The translations under genes were made by a program, and so were the position numbers. The notes below the pieces were generated by a model that had not been told where the DNA came from, did not search any database, and saw only the letters and a program-made list of their open reading frames with translations. Of a DNA stretch of 64,000 nt, positions 44,112-52,403 are shown piece by piece. Source of the stretch: Rhodospirillum sp047263945 (GTDB taxonomy: Bacteria > Pseudomonadota > Alphaproteobacteria > Rhodospirillales > Rhodospirillaceae). The stretch is from NCBI RefSeq assembly GCF_047263945.1, contig NZ_JBLAVB010000001.1:868001-932000 (forward strand), given 5' to 3'. Each line of letters begins with the position of its first letter. Position 1 is the stretch's first letter.

Positions 44112-45175
44112 TCCCGTCCCTCCCCTTCCGCACTGCCGAAAAGATCCGATTGCGCGGCCTCGGCCCCCTTGGGTGGGGTCATGCCCAGATGGGACCAGGC
44201 CGTGGTGGTCATCACCCGGCCCCGGGGAGTCCGCTTCAGGAATCCCTGTTGAATGAGAAAAGGCTCGATCACGTCTTCCAGGGTATCCCGCTCCTCGGCC
44301 ATGGCTGCGGCGAGGGTATCGACCCCAACCGGACCTCCGTCATAATGCTCGGCCATACGCGACAGATACCGTCGGTCCATCGCATCCAACCCGCGAGCAT
44401 CGACCTCCAGCCGGTTCAAGGCGGCATCTGCCGTGAAGGCGTCCACCGGCGAGCGTCCCGCCACCGCAGCGAAATCCCGCACCCGACGCAGCAAACGCCC
44501 CGCCACCCGCGGCGTTCCCCGGGAGCGGCGGGCCACCTCGCGGGCGCCGTCCTTGGTCATCTCCATGCCCAACAGCCGGGCGCCACGGGTCACGATGCTC
44601 ACCAATTCCTCTGTTTCGTAGAAATTCAGCCGCAGGGGAATGCCAAAGCGATCCCGCAACGGCGTGGTCAGAAGGCCAGACCGGGTGGTCGCCCCCACCA
44701 AGGTAAACGGTGACAGGTCGATACGGACACTCCGCGCCGCCGGGCCATCTCCGATGATCAGGTCGAGCTGGAAATCTTCCATTGCCGGATACAACACTTC
44801 CTCGATGGCGGGATTAAGGCGATGAATTTCATCAATGAACAAAACGTCGCGCGGTTCCAGGTTGGTCAGAATCGCCGCCAGATCCCCGGCCTTGACGATC
44901 ATCGGCCCGCTGGTCGCCCGGAATCCCACACCCAATTCCCCGGCGACGATCTGCGCCAGCGTTGTCTTGCCCAACCCCGGTGGCCCATGGAGCAAAACGT
45001 GGTCCAGGGCCTCCCCCCGGCCCTTGGCGGCCTGAACGAAAACAGCGAGGTTCTCCCGTGCCTGTTTCTGCCCGGTGAAATCGGCCAGCGTCTTGGGTCG
45101 CATGGCGGCATCGGCGTCCCCTGGGCTCCGGCGGGCGGAGATCAGGCGGTCCTCTTCTTCGTCGCGTTCGACCAT
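44108..45175 (-). CDS. ruvB: Holliday junction helicase RuvB
   Basis: A 355-residue AAA+ motor that drives branch migration with RuvA. Walker A GPPGLGKTTLAQ, Walker B LFIDEIHRLNPAIEE, sensor-1 GATTRSGLLTTPLRDRFG and RGTPRVAGRLLRRVRDFA near the winged helix are all present. It begins 3 bases after ruvA and overlaps ybgC by 4 bases. Confidence 0.97.
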   Translation of the reverse strand: MVERDEEEDRLISARRSPGDADAAMRPKTLADFTGQKQARENLAVFVQAAKGRGEALDHVLLHGPPGLGKTTLAQIVAGELGVGFRATSGPMIVKAGDLAAILTNLEPRDVLFIDEIHRLNPAIEEVLYPAMEDFQLDLIIGDGPAARSVRIDLSPFTLVGATTRSGLLTTPLRDRFGIPLRLNFYETEELVSIVTRGARLLGMEMTKDGAREVARRSRGTPRVAGRLLRRVRDFAAVAGRSPVDAFTADAALNRLEVDARGLDAMDRRYLSRMAEHYDGGPVGVDTLAAAMAEERDTLEDVIEPFLIQQGFLKRTPRGRVMTTTAWSHLGMTPPKGAEAAQSDLFGSAEGEGRE

Positions 45176-45178
45176 GGG

Positions 45179-45826
45179 TTAGAAAGTTCCCTTGCCCAAA
45201 TCCTTGAGGGCCGCGCTCAGAATCCTCTGGGTGGTCGCCCCCTCCCCCAGGGCCGTCGCCGCAGTGGCCGCAGCCTTATAGGCATCGGATCGGCCATAGC
45301 CCAAATTCACCAAAGCCGAAACGGCATCCGCCACCACATCGGGTTCGGTGACCGCCGGGGCAGCATCCGACCCGCTCCCGGGCAACGAGACCCCCTTGGG
45401 CGCAAAGCTGGGCGCCGAGCCCATGGCCACCGCCTTGTCCTTCAATTCCTGACAGATGCGCGCGGCCAGCTTCGGCCCCACCCCCGGCGCCCGGGTGATG
45501 GAGGCCTTATCCGCCGCCGCGATGGCCTGCCCGATCTGGTCTGCGGACAGGGTCGAGAGAATCGCCAGTGCCACCTTGTTCCCCACCCCTTGGACGGTGG
45601 ACAGTACCCGGAACCACTCCCGTTCCCGGGGATCCATGAAGCCATAGAGGTGGAAATGGTCCTCCCGCACATGGGTCTCGATATAAAGCGTCGCGACCTC
45701 TCCCTCCCCCGGCAAGCGGGAGAGCACCCGGGCCGGACAGAAGGCGCGGTAGCCCACGCCGTTCACATCCAGGACAACATGGTCCTCGGCCTTGAAATCG
45801 ACAACACCCTTCAGCTTGGCAATCAT
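45179..45826 (-). CDS. ruvA: Holliday junction DNA-binding protein RuvA
   Basis: A 215-residue RuvA with the N-terminal OB domain (MIAKLKGVVDFKAEDHVVLDV), two helix-hairpin-helix motifs (LSTVQGVGNKVALAILS, RAPGVGPKLAARICQELK) and a C-terminal domain (ALVNLGYGRSDAYKA) that contacts RuvB. It overlaps ruvC by 4 bases. Confidence 0.97.
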   Translation of the reverse strand: MIAKLKGVVDFKAEDHVVLDVNGVGYRAFCPARVLSRLPGEGEVATLYIETHVREDHFHLYGFMDPREREWFRVLSTVQGVGNKVALAILSTLSADQIGQAIAAADKASITRAPGVGPKLAARICQELKDKAVAMGSAPSFAPKGVSLPGSGSDAAPAVTEPDVVADAVSALVNLGYGRSDAYKAAATAATALGEGATTQRILSAALKDLGKGTF

Positions 45827-46332
45827 CGTCGCCCCCTTACGCGGGCCAGGGCGAGGGCCAGACTGCCCGCCCGGTTGTGGGCATGGCAGACGGCGATGGC
45901 GAGTGCATCAGCGGCATCGGGGGTTTCAAGGGTGGCTCCGGGCAACAACATGCGGATCATCATGCCCACCTGCTCTTTGGCGGCAGCACCCGTCCCCACC
46001 ACGGCCTTTTTCACCACAGAGGGCTGATATTCGGCGACGGGAAGACCGCATAAGGCCGGGGCCAGCAAAACCACCCCCCGGGCCTGCCCCAGTTTGAGGG
46101 TCGAGGCGGGATTGCGGTTGACGAAGGTTTCCTCTACCGCCGCCTCCAGCGGATCAAATTCGGCGATGATGGCCCGGACACCGTCATGGAGCTGAACCAA
46201 CCGTTCAGCCAGGGAGAGACGTTCGTCGGAGCGCACGACCCCGTCGGCAACATGCTGCAAACGGTTGTCCTGCGCCTCAATGACTCCCCATCCCGTGATC
46301 CGCAAACCAGGATCCAGCCCCAGGAACCTCAT
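45823..46332 (-). CDS. ruvC: Holliday junction endonuclease RuvC
   Basis: A 169-residue RuvC resolvase with the RNase H fold. Catalytic Asp7 is in LGLDPGLRITGWG, Glu in AAVEETFVNRNPAST and the last Asp in DAADALAIAVCHAH. It cuts the junctions that RuvAB moves. Start overlaps the yebC stop by 4 bases, so yebC-ruvC-ruvA-ruvB-ybgC are coupled. Confidence 0.97.
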   Translation of the reverse strand: MRFLGLDPGLRITGWGVIEAQDNRLQHVADGVVRSDERLSLAERLVQLHDGVRAIIAEFDPLEAAVEETFVNRNPASTLKLGQARGVVLLAPALCGLPVAEYQPSVVKKAVVGTGAAAKEQVGMMIRMLLPGATLETPDAADALAIAVCHAHNRAGSLALALARVRGRR

Positions 46333-47078
46333 GCGCCAAGCTTCTCCATGATGGCATCGTCGATTTCGTAATTTGCCGCGACCCGTTGGACATCGTCGTT
46401 GTCGTCCAGGATATCCAGGAACTTCAACAGGGTCGGTGCGGTCTCTTCTTCAACGGCCACCGGGGAGAGCGGACGCCAATCCAAGCGCGCGAACTCGGGA
46501 TCGCCAAGAGCGTCTTCCAGAGCCTTGGCGACCGTATTCAGATCGTCCGGCGCACAATAGATGTCGTGGCCGTCCTCGCTGGATTCCACATCATCGGCGC
46601 CCGCCTCGATGGCGGCTTCCAGGACGGCATCGGGCCCGCCCACCTTCTCCGGATAGTGCACGAGGCCCACCCGGTCGAAGTTGAAGGCCACGGAACCGGT
46701 TTCGCCCATGGTCCCCCCATTCTTGTTGAAGGCCGTCCGGATTTCGGCTGCGGTCCGGTTGCGGTTGTCCGTCAGGCATTCGACGATAACCGCCACATTG
46801 CCGGGACCGTAGCCCTCGTAGCGCAATTCCTCGAGGTTTTCGGCGTCTCCCCCGCTGACCGCCTTGTCGATGGCCCGTTGGATATTATCCTTGGGCATGG
46901 ACTGTCCGCGCGCGGCCACAATGGCGGCGCGCAAACGGGGGTTGGAATCCGGGTCGGGTTGACCGAGCTTGGCGGAGACGGTGATTTCGCGGGCCAGCTT
47001 GGTGAAAAGCTGGGCGCGCTTGGCGTCCTGCCCGCCCTTGCGGTGCATGATGTTCTTGAATTTGGAATGACCGGCCAT
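46329..47078 (-). CDS. yebC: YebC/PmpR family protein
   Basis: A 249-residue YebC/TACO1-type protein that starts MAGHSKFKNIMHRKGGQDAK. Members bind DNA as regulators or assist ribosomes at proline stretches; the role here is not known, though linkage to ruvC is highly conserved. It heads the run of genes to tolA. The reason for the ruvC/yebC linkage is not visible in the sequence. Confidence 0.94.
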   Translation of the reverse strand: MAGHSKFKNIMHRKGGQDAKRAQLFTKLAREITVSAKLGQPDPDSNPRLRAAIVAARGQSMPKDNIQRAIDKAVSGGDAENLEELRYEGYGPGNVAVIVECLTDNRNRTAAEIRTAFNKNGGTMGETGSVAFNFDRVGLVHYPEKVGGPDAVLEAAIEAGADDVESSEDGHDIYCAPDDLNTVAKALEDALGDPEFARLDWRPLSPVAVEEETAPTLLKFLDILDDNDDVQRVAANYEIDDAIMEKLGA

Positions 47079-47322
47079 GGTCGCTCACTCTCGTCCTTTG
47101 TTAGTGCCGAGAGCCCCCTCTAACACCCCAGACGCGCGAAAGCGGACCATGGGATGAAATTTTGGGTGGCTCGAAAATGTTGTCTGCCTGGATCCTACAA
47201 CGGGATCAGGCCCCTTGTCATGGACCACCCCCGCTGCCGGAAAAGCGGCGCGCACTATGGCAGGGTGAGGACAGAAAGGGAACAGGGGAGAATGGAAGCC
47301 CTTCTTCCGTCAAATCGGGGCG

Positions 47323-48138
47323 TCAAATCGAGGGCATGGCCCGCGCCAGGGCACCACCCAGACTGACCGGTTCGCAATGGGTTGCTAGGCCAGTGCGGTC
47401 GTCCAATGTCACGAACAACCCCCGCAAGGTCCCCTCGCCGTCTGCCGGAGAGAGGCGCTCACCGGGCGTCTTCTTGGTGAAGCGAGCGACTGCGGGGCCG
47501 GGCACCATGCCGATCACCGACTCATAATCCCCGCACATGCCCGCATCGGTCTGATAGGCCGTGCCTTTCTTCATCACCCGGGCATCCGCCGTAGGCACGT
47601 GGGAATGACTGCCGACGACGATGGAAACCCGACCGTCGCAATACTGGCCCATGGCCATCTTTTCACTGGTGGCTTCGGCGTGGATGTCCACCAGGATGAT
47701 ATGGGCCGTGGTCCCCAGGCGGTGGCGGGAAAGGATCTCGTCGACCGCGCGGAAGGGACAGTCCAAGGGATCCATGAACAACCGTCCCATGACCTGGATC
47801 ACCAATGCCTTCCGCCCCCGGGAGATTTCTACCACCGAATGTCCCACCCCCGGCGTGCCCGGTGGATAGTTGGCCGGACGGATCAGGCGGTGTTCCCGGT
47901 CCATGAAGGGGATCACTTCCCGCTGGTCCCAGGCGTGGTTACCCGTGGTGATGACATCCACGCCATTGGCCAGGAATTCCTCGGCAATCTTGGTGGAAAT
48001 ACCGAAGCCATGGGCGGAATTTTCGCCGCAGACCACCACCAAATCCAAATTCAGCGTCTTCCGCAGGTTGGGGAGTTCATCCATCAGGGCCGCACGACCC
48101 GACCGGCCAACAACGTCACCACAATACAACACATTCAT
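47323..48138 (-). CDS. YmdB-family metallophosphoesterase
   Basis: A 271-residue TIGR00282-type metallophosphoesterase (YmdB family, cyclic nucleotide phosphodiesterase activity in relatives). Metal-binding motifs are YCGDVVGRSGR, VVCGENSAHG, TTGNHAWDQRE and VVGSHSHVPTAD. The start at 48138 gives the family N-terminus MNVLYCGD; an upstream open stretch has no similarity. Its ATG overlaps the fau stop codon. Confidence 0.9.
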   Translation of the reverse strand: MNVLYCGDVVGRSGRAALMDELPNLRKTLNLDLVVVCGENSAHGFGISTKIAEEFLANGVDVITTGNHAWDQREVIPFMDREHRLIRPANYPPGTPGVGHSVVEISRGRKALVIQVMGRLFMDPLDCPFRAVDEILSRHRLGTTAHIILVDIHAEATSEKMAMGQYCDGRVSIVVGSHSHVPTADARVMKKGTAYQTDAGMCGDYESVIGMVPGPAVARFTKKTPGERLSPADGEGTLRGLFVTLDDRTGLATHCEPVSLGGALARAMPSI

Positions 48139-48782
48139 CAAACAGGGTCCTCGGAACCGGGAGCGCAGGAAGGATGGGGAGAAAAGCGCCGGATGCCCGT
48201 TTCCGTGGCCACGGCATTCAAAGGACAATCATGCCCTTCGATGGGCAATTCGTCCACCTCTTGAGCCGAGAAGGCCACCCCCAAGGTCATCGGAAGCCGC
48301 CCCTCCGCCGCCAGAGCCGCAAGCGTCCTGTCGTAAAAGCCCCCGCCCATGCCTAGGCGATAGCCCCGGCGATCAAACCCCATGAGGGGAACCAGAAGCC
48401 AGTCGGGCACCACTTCAGGTGCGGAAGGGGAAGGATGAAGGGTCTTCAGGGGGCCCGGTTCAAGGGGATCGCCCGGAGCCCAGCCCCGGAAAACCATCGG
48501 CCCCTCCCGATCCACCACCACGGGCAAAGCCAGGGCAAGGCCCCGATCGGCCAGGGCATGGAGCAAGGGGCGGACATCGATTTCACCGGGCATGGGCCAA
48601 TAGGCGCCGACCACGGCCCCCACTGGTGGAGGGATCTCCTCCAAAATGAGGGGAACAAGGGCCTCTCCCGCTGCGGGGCCGAGGGCCGCACTGGCCATCC
48701 GTCTGCCCGCACGCAAATCCCGGCGCAGGGCCGCCTTGGCCGCAGCCAGATCCGTCGGTTGTGAAGTGCCCGTCCCGGCCAT
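48138..48782 (-). CDS. fau: 5-formyltetrahydrofolate cyclo-ligase
   Basis: A 214-residue enzyme converting 5-formyl-THF to 5,10-methenyl-THF with ATP. The early KAALRRDLRAGRR, the middle GAYWPMPGEIDVRPLL and the C-terminal GYRLGMGGGFYDRTLA signature are present. The frame runs upstream to 49013 through the 6S RNA, so an internal start is needed; 48782 has AGGGA nine bases before it, and 48800 is an alternative. The position after zapA and 6S RNA is conserved in proteobacteria. Confidence 0.93.
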   Translation of the reverse strand: MAGTGTSQPTDLAAAKAALRRDLRAGRRMASAALGPAAGEALVPLILEEIPPPVGAVVGAYWPMPGEIDVRPLLHALADRGLALALPVVVDREGPMVFRGWAPGDPLEPGPLKTLHPSPSAPEVVPDWLLVPLMGFDRRGYRLGMGGGFYDRTLAALAAEGRLPMTLGVAFSAQEVDELPIEGHDCPLNAVATETGIRRFSPHPSCAPGSEDPV

Positions 48783-48845
48783 GAATCCAGTCCCTGACAT
48801 GAAGCCCGTAACAGTCGGTTGGTAGGGAGGACGGAGAGAGAGCAA

Positions 48846-49017
48846 GAAAGGTGCGGAGCCATTCAGCCGTGGGTCGTTACGACCCCCACATGGGCCGAAA
48901 GCACTAACGTGGTAGGCCGAGTGTCCGGACCAAGGTACGAACAGGGTCAGCCCCCTTTCTGAACGTATAGCCCCCGGGAGTGTGCTGCCACACGCGAGGA
49001 ACAGCCTCCGCACCTTT
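48846..49017 (-). ncRNA. ssrS: 6S RNA
   Basis: On the minus strand the ends AAGGTGCGGAGGC and GCTCCGCACCTT pair into the closing stem. Next to it are CTGTTCCTCGCGTGTGGCAG, GGGGGCTATACGTTCAG, TTGGTCCGGACACTCGGCC and GTCGTAACGACCCACGGCTG, in the order seen in proteobacterial 6S RNA. The stem-bulge-stem imitates an open promoter and binds RNA polymerase sigma70. The length is about 172 bases and the place between zapA and fau is the conserved one. Exact 5' and 3' ends are estimates. Confidence 0.9.
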
Positions 49018-49020
49018 TAC

Positions 49021-49374
49021 TTAAGGCGTTTCGAGGGTTTCGGCAATGCCTTCCACGCGCTTGGCGATGGATTCTATGGCCAGGGCCACCCGCTCCTCGG
49101 CCATCTCTCGGGCACTGGGGCCATCCGTGGCACCGGTGGCCCCCAGGGCATTCCGCAGCTCCTGCAACTCACCGGTCACGTCGGACAGCTCATCGGCAAT
49201 CAAAAGCGAGGCCATGACCAGCATCAGGCTTTCACTCACATGGCCGGCAGCGTCAATGAGTTGCGTGCAGCGCTGGTCCACATATTGGCCCAGGCGGGCC
49301 AGATGCTCCTCCTGCCCGTCATCGCAAGCGACGCGGTAGGCCTTGCCGTTGATCATTACGGGAACGATGGCCAT
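49021..49374 (-). CDS. zapA: Cell division protein ZapA
   Basis: A 117-residue ZapA, a cytoplasmic coiled-coil protein that stabilises FtsZ filaments. It starts MAIVPVMINGKAYRVACDDG, has EEHLARLGQYVDQRC and a C-terminal coiled coil (ERVALAIESIAKRVEGIAETLE). It follows a DUF4164 gene and precedes 6S RNA and fau. Confidence 0.93.
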   Translation of the reverse strand: MAIVPVMINGKAYRVACDDGQEEHLARLGQYVDQRCTQLIDAAGHVSESLMLVMASLLIADELSDVTGELQELRNALGATGATDGPSAREMAEERVALAIESIAKRVEGIAETLETP

Positions 49375-49416
49375 GGGTCGTCTATCCAACAAGAGGAAGG
49401 GAAGCCCCGCGCGCCA

Positions 49417-49695
49417 TCAAGGAGCATCCAGGACACCGCGCACCCGGTCGATCGTGGAATCCAAACGACCGGATATGGTGCGGGAAATGGTTCGCAGGTT
49501 TTCATAATCGGCGCGCAGTCCCTCGATCTCCCGACGCAGGGCGATTTCGGACTCGGACTCGCCGGGATCCTCCTCGACCACAGGGATATCGACCGCACGG
49601 GAACGGGCGGCTGCTTCCAACCGTTCCACCGCACGGGACAGGTCATCGATGGCCTGCTCAATCCGCGCGAGCTTATAGATCGCTATGTCTTTCAA
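49417..49695 (-). CDS. DUF4164-type coiled-coil protein before zapA
   Basis: A 92-residue mostly coiled-coil protein (LARIEQAIDDLSRAVERLEAAA, then EIALRREIEGLRADYENLRTISRTISGRLD). Genes of this DUF4164 type lie directly upstream of zapA in many alphaproteobacteria, so a link to cell division is inferred. The start I use is TTG 49695, because that gives the family length; the frame is open much further, to 50526, but this part lies opposite other genes. The 42-base gap to zapA fits an operon. Confidence 0.75.
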   Translation of the reverse strand: MKDIAIYKLARIEQAIDDLSRAVERLEAAARSRAVDIPVVEEDPGESESEIALRREIEGLRADYENLRTISRTISGRLDSTIDRVRGVLDAP

Positions 49696-49825
49696 TGGAA
49701 TACCCGAGAGTCCTAAAACATCAAGTGAGACTATGCCTTTCTCTTCGCCCCACGTCAACGGCGCCTGGAATGGGAAACCGCGTTCCCCGCTTGACAAGGG
49801 GGTGAGCGATCCCATCCATAGCGCC

Positions 49826-50200
49826 ATGAACAGCTCCTCCCCCCCTTCCAACGCCCCCTTCTCCGCCCCTCCCCTTCCTTGGCACAGGGTCCGGGTCCGC
49901 GCCGATATCGAGGCCCTTTTGGCCCAGGCGTCCCCCGACGCCCCTCCCCTGGTGATCGTCACGGCGCCCGGACTGGTCTCTGCCGCCGGTCCCGACTGGT
50001 TGCCCGCCCTGTTGGAGGGACTCCCCCGGGAGCGGCTGATCCCCTTGGCCGATTGCGGGGAAGACGCGGGCTTCGCCCTGGCGAGCCTGACCCTGGGCAT
50101 GGGCATCCTCGCCCCAGAGGTCGGCGAGGCCGTCCGCCCCCGCCTTCTCTCCATTGGCGCCGCGCTTGGCTTGCCCGTGCTCTTTGAAAGACCGGGATAA
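49826..50200 (+). CDS. Hypothetical protein upstream of thiE
   Basis: A 124-residue protein with a Rossmann-like pattern (PPLVIVTAPGLVSAAGPDWLPALLEGLPRERLIPLADCG, then GFALASLTLGMGILAPEV) that resembles small proteins of unknown function found with thiE in Rhodospirillales. I do not know its role. No strong ribosome site precedes 49826; in-frame starts further left (49802 GTG, 49685 ATG) are possible. Codon use and the repeated hydrophobic strands suggest it is real. Confidence 0.6.
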   Translation: MNSSSPPSNAPFSAPPLPWHRVRVRADIEALLAQASPDAPPLVIVTAPGLVSAAGPDWLPALLEGLPRERLIPLADCGEDAGFALASLTLGMGILAPEVGEAVRPRLLSIGAALGLPVLFERPG

Positions 50201-50287
50201 CAGGCCTTGTAGACATAGACAGCACGCCCATCCTGACGCAGACTCTCCGCAAGCCAATCCAAACACCCAAGCGAAAGCACCCCATCC

Positions 50288-50953
50288 GTGTCCGACGAGT
50301 CCTCCCCCTGTCGCCTGTATCTGATCACCCCGCCCCGCCTGGACGACCTGTCGGCCTTCGCCGAAAGCCTGAAAGCCGCCTTGGACGCCGGGGACGTGGC
50401 CTGCCTGCAAATCCGCCTGAAAGAGGGGGGCGATGACGTCATCCGCCGCGCCGCAGAGGTTCTGCTGCCCCTGTGCCACGCCAGGGATGTCGCGGTCCTG
50501 ATGAACGACCGCCCGGATCTGGCCAAGAAAACCGGCTGCGACGGCGTCCATGTCGGTCAAGAGGATATGCCCTACAAGAAGGCCCGGGCGCTGCTCGGCC
50601 CGGATGCCATGATCGGGGTCACTTGCCATGACAGCCGCCACCTCGCCATGATCGCCGGAGAAGACGGCGCCGATTACGTGGCCTTCGGGGCCATGTTCCC
50701 GACCGAAACCAAGCAGGCTCCCACCCTCGCCGATCCCGAATTGCTGCGCTGGTGGAGCAATGTGATGCTCATCCCCTCCGTTGCGATTGGCGGCATCACC
50801 GTCGACAACTGCCGGGAGGTGGTGGAGACCGGAACCGATTTCATCGCCGTTTCCAGCGGCGTCTGGACCCACCCGGAAGGCCCCGCCGCCGCCGTCAAAG
50901 CCTTTAACGCCCTGTTCGAGGCGGTCTACGCCGAGGCCCAGGCCGCCCTGTAA
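50288..50953 (+). CDS. thiE: Thiamine-phosphate synthase
   Basis: A 221-residue TIM barrel that joins the pyrimidine and thiazole moieties into thiamine phosphate. Family segments: RLYLITPPRLDD, CLQIRLKEGGDD, VLMNDRPDLAKKTGCDGVHVGQEDMPY, GVTCHDSR, DYVAFGAMFPTETK and VAIGGITVDN. GTG start at 50288. It has no TPP riboswitch that I can see upstream, and the preceding hypothetical gene ends 87 bases earlier. Confidence 0.9.
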   Translation: MSDESSPCRLYLITPPRLDDLSAFAESLKAALDAGDVACLQIRLKEGGDDVIRRAAEVLLPLCHARDVAVLMNDRPDLAKKTGCDGVHVGQEDMPYKKARALLGPDAMIGVTCHDSRHLAMIAGEDGADYVAFGAMFPTETKQAPTLADPELLRWWSNVMLIPSVAIGGITVDNCREVVETGTDFIAVSSGVWTHPEGPAAAVKAFNALFEAVYAEAQAAL

Positions 50954-51086
50954 GGGGGGATCGGGTGGCCAGGATGGGGGAGGCGCTCCCCTTTCGTCTC
51001 TCGATCCGGCTGCCGCTTATCCGTCATTCCTGCGAAAACGCGAACAAACGAACGTGTCTGTATTTGGCTCTCAAGTTTTTTTACGT

Positions 51087-51240
51087 CGTCATTCCCGCGC
51101 GCGCCAAGAGATGCACGTTTCTCGAGTTCACTGTGGCGCGGGCATAACGTTTTGTTTTTACTCGTCATTCCCGCTTACGTGCTAAGGGATGCACGTTTCT
51201 CGAGTTCACTGTGGCGCGGACGTAACGTTTTGTTTTTACT
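51087..51240 (+). repeat. Tandem repeat, two units of 76 and 78 bases
   Basis: Each unit starts CGTCATTCCCGC and contains GATGCACGTTTCTCGAGTTC, ACTGTGGCGCGG and AACGTTTTGTTTTTACT. The second unit is followed directly by the REP-like element at 51241, which starts with the same CGTCATTCCCGC. Confidence 0.7.
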
Positions 51241-51366
51241 CGTCATTCCCGCGCACGCGGGAATCCAGGGTGGGAAGAACCAGCGGCGGCGATTGACGCA
51301 TCCTGACGCGCTAAGCGCCAATACCAGAGAAATCAACCCTGGATGCCCGTTTTCACGGGCATGACG
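51241..51366 (+). repeat. REP-like element with CGTCATTCCCGC ends, copy 1
   Basis: A 126-base element: CGTCATTCCCGCGCACGCGG and GAATCCAGGGTGGG at the left, CAACCCTGGATGCCCG and CACGGGCATGACG at the right, forming inverted ends. Copy 2 is at 52678-52802 with 125 bases. This type of dispersed element is common in proteobacterial intergenic regions. Confidence 0.8.
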
Positions 51367-51690
51367 AAACAAAAATGATCAGTCCTAAATAAAAGATATG
51401 TGCATCCCTTAGCGTTTTCACGGGCATGACGATAAAGCGATTGAGATGAAGGAGAGACGTTGCAGGTTGGGCTCTCAGCGTCCGCGAGGGATGCTTCCAT
51501 CCCCCCTCAAGAAGGGCAGAATCCGATGACAGATCAGTGGAACGTCGATAACAGGCTGTATTTGATGACTTATTCTGCGCTTTCATGGAAAACTGAGGAG
51601 AATTTTGCGTCGCAATCTCAATACAATACCCTCCATCAGTGGAATTCGGCTCAAAATCCCAGCCTTGCGCAATCCCTTCCAGAGGGGTAG
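51367..51690 (+). other. Probable CRISPR leader region
   Basis: A 324-base stretch between the REP-like element and the first CRISPR repeat. It includes a fragment of a REP end (CGTTTTCACGGGCATGACG, about 51415-51433), and from about 51530 is A/T-richer than its surroundings. The degenerate last repeat lies on the far side, so the leader should be here. No ORF is supported. Confidence 0.5.
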
Positions 51691-52007
51691 GGTGAACACC
51701 CTTCCGCTTATCCACGCGGACTGAAACCCAAAGAGGGTTTTTCTGTTCTCTTTCGGGACAGGTGAACACCCTTCCGCTTATCCACGCGGACTGAAACTCG
51801 ACCGCGGCGGAGTTGGCGCGGATACCCGCGGTGAACACCCTTCCGCTTATCCACGCGGACTGAAACGTGGCCGTAGCGCATGCCCTTGTACACCACTAGG
51901 TGAACACCCTTCCGCTTATCCACGCGGACTGAAACTCGATGGCCTTGGCCGCGGCGGTCAGATGGTTGCTGGTGAACACCCTTCCGCTTATCCACGCGGC
52001 CCGAGAC
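51691..52007 (+). CRISPR. CRISPR array, five 37-base repeats and four spacers
   Basis: Direct repeats start at 51691, 51761, 51830, 51899 and 51971. The 37-base repeat starts GGTGAACACCCTTCCGC and ends CACGCGGACTGAAAC; it holds a CCGC..GCGG partial palindrome. The first four copies are identical; in the fifth the last eight bases are changed, marking the end away from the leader. Spacers are 51728-51760 (33), 51798-51829 (32), 51867-51898 (32) and 51936-51970 (35 bases). The GAAAC 3' end agrees with reading on +. No cas gene lies in the window. Confidence 0.93.
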
Positions 52008-52035
52008 TTACGCTTACTCCACCGAGCACGCAGCC

Positions 52036-52078
52036 ACGAAAAAACCCCCGGCCATGATGACCGGGGGTTTTTTCGTGG
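52036..52078 (-). terminator. Strong bidirectional terminator after gapR
   Basis: CGAAAAAACCCCCGG and CCGGGGGTTTTTTCG form a 15-bp perfect stem around CCATGATGA, with T runs on both strands. It ends the gapR transcript and would also stop read-through from the CRISPR array. Confidence 0.92.
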
Positions 52079-52094
52079 GGCGGAGCGGACCCGC

Positions 52095-52403
52095 CTAGAC
52101 GCCCACCGCAGCGCGGTAGAGGGCCAGGATTTCCTCCTCCTCCGCCAGCTCGTTGGGTTCCTTTTTACGCAGGGCAACGACCTTGCGCATAATCTTGGCG
52201 TCGAAGCCATTGCCTTTGGCCTCGGCGTAGACCTCTTTGATGTCGTTGGCGATGTTCGCCTTTTCCTCTTCCAGGCGCTCGATCCGCTCGATGTAGCTCC
52301 GCAGTTGGTCTGCGGTGATGCCCCCGATGTCGCCGCCGCCGCTGGCTTCGGCATGCCCACCTCCGGTGGGGCCGGCGGGGATATCGTCCTCAAGCACGTC
52401 CAT
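52095..52403 (-). CDS. GapR-family (DUF2312) DNA-binding protein
   Basis: A 102-residue protein of the DUF2312/GapR family, nucleoid-associated proteins that bind overtwisted DNA ahead of replication in Caulobacter. ITADQLRSYIERIERLEEEK and ANDIKEVYAEAKGNGFDAKI match the family core, followed by MRKVVALRKKEPNELAEEEE. GGAG lies before the ATG at 52403; the frame is open upstream to 52502. An N-terminal Gly/Glu-rich tail of about 25 residues precedes the core. Confidence 0.92.
   Translation of the reverse strand: MDVLEDDIPAGPTGGGHAEASGGGDIGGITADQLRSYIERIERLEEEKANIANDIKEVYAEAKGNGFDAKIMRKVVALRKKEPNELAEEEEILALYRAAVGV

Noticed and set aside
50201..50287. TPP riboswitch before thiE
   Set aside because: I looked for the conserved CTGAGA and ACCTGA elements and found neither.
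49721..50872. 383-codon minus frame opposite thiE
   Set aside because: thiE on + has clear family motifs; this frame has none. Only the lower part of an overlapping frame (49417-49695) is kept as a DUF4164 gene.
51708..51995. Repetitive 95-codon minus frame with a repeated RVDKRKGVH motif
   Set aside because: It is only the translation of the CRISPR repeats.
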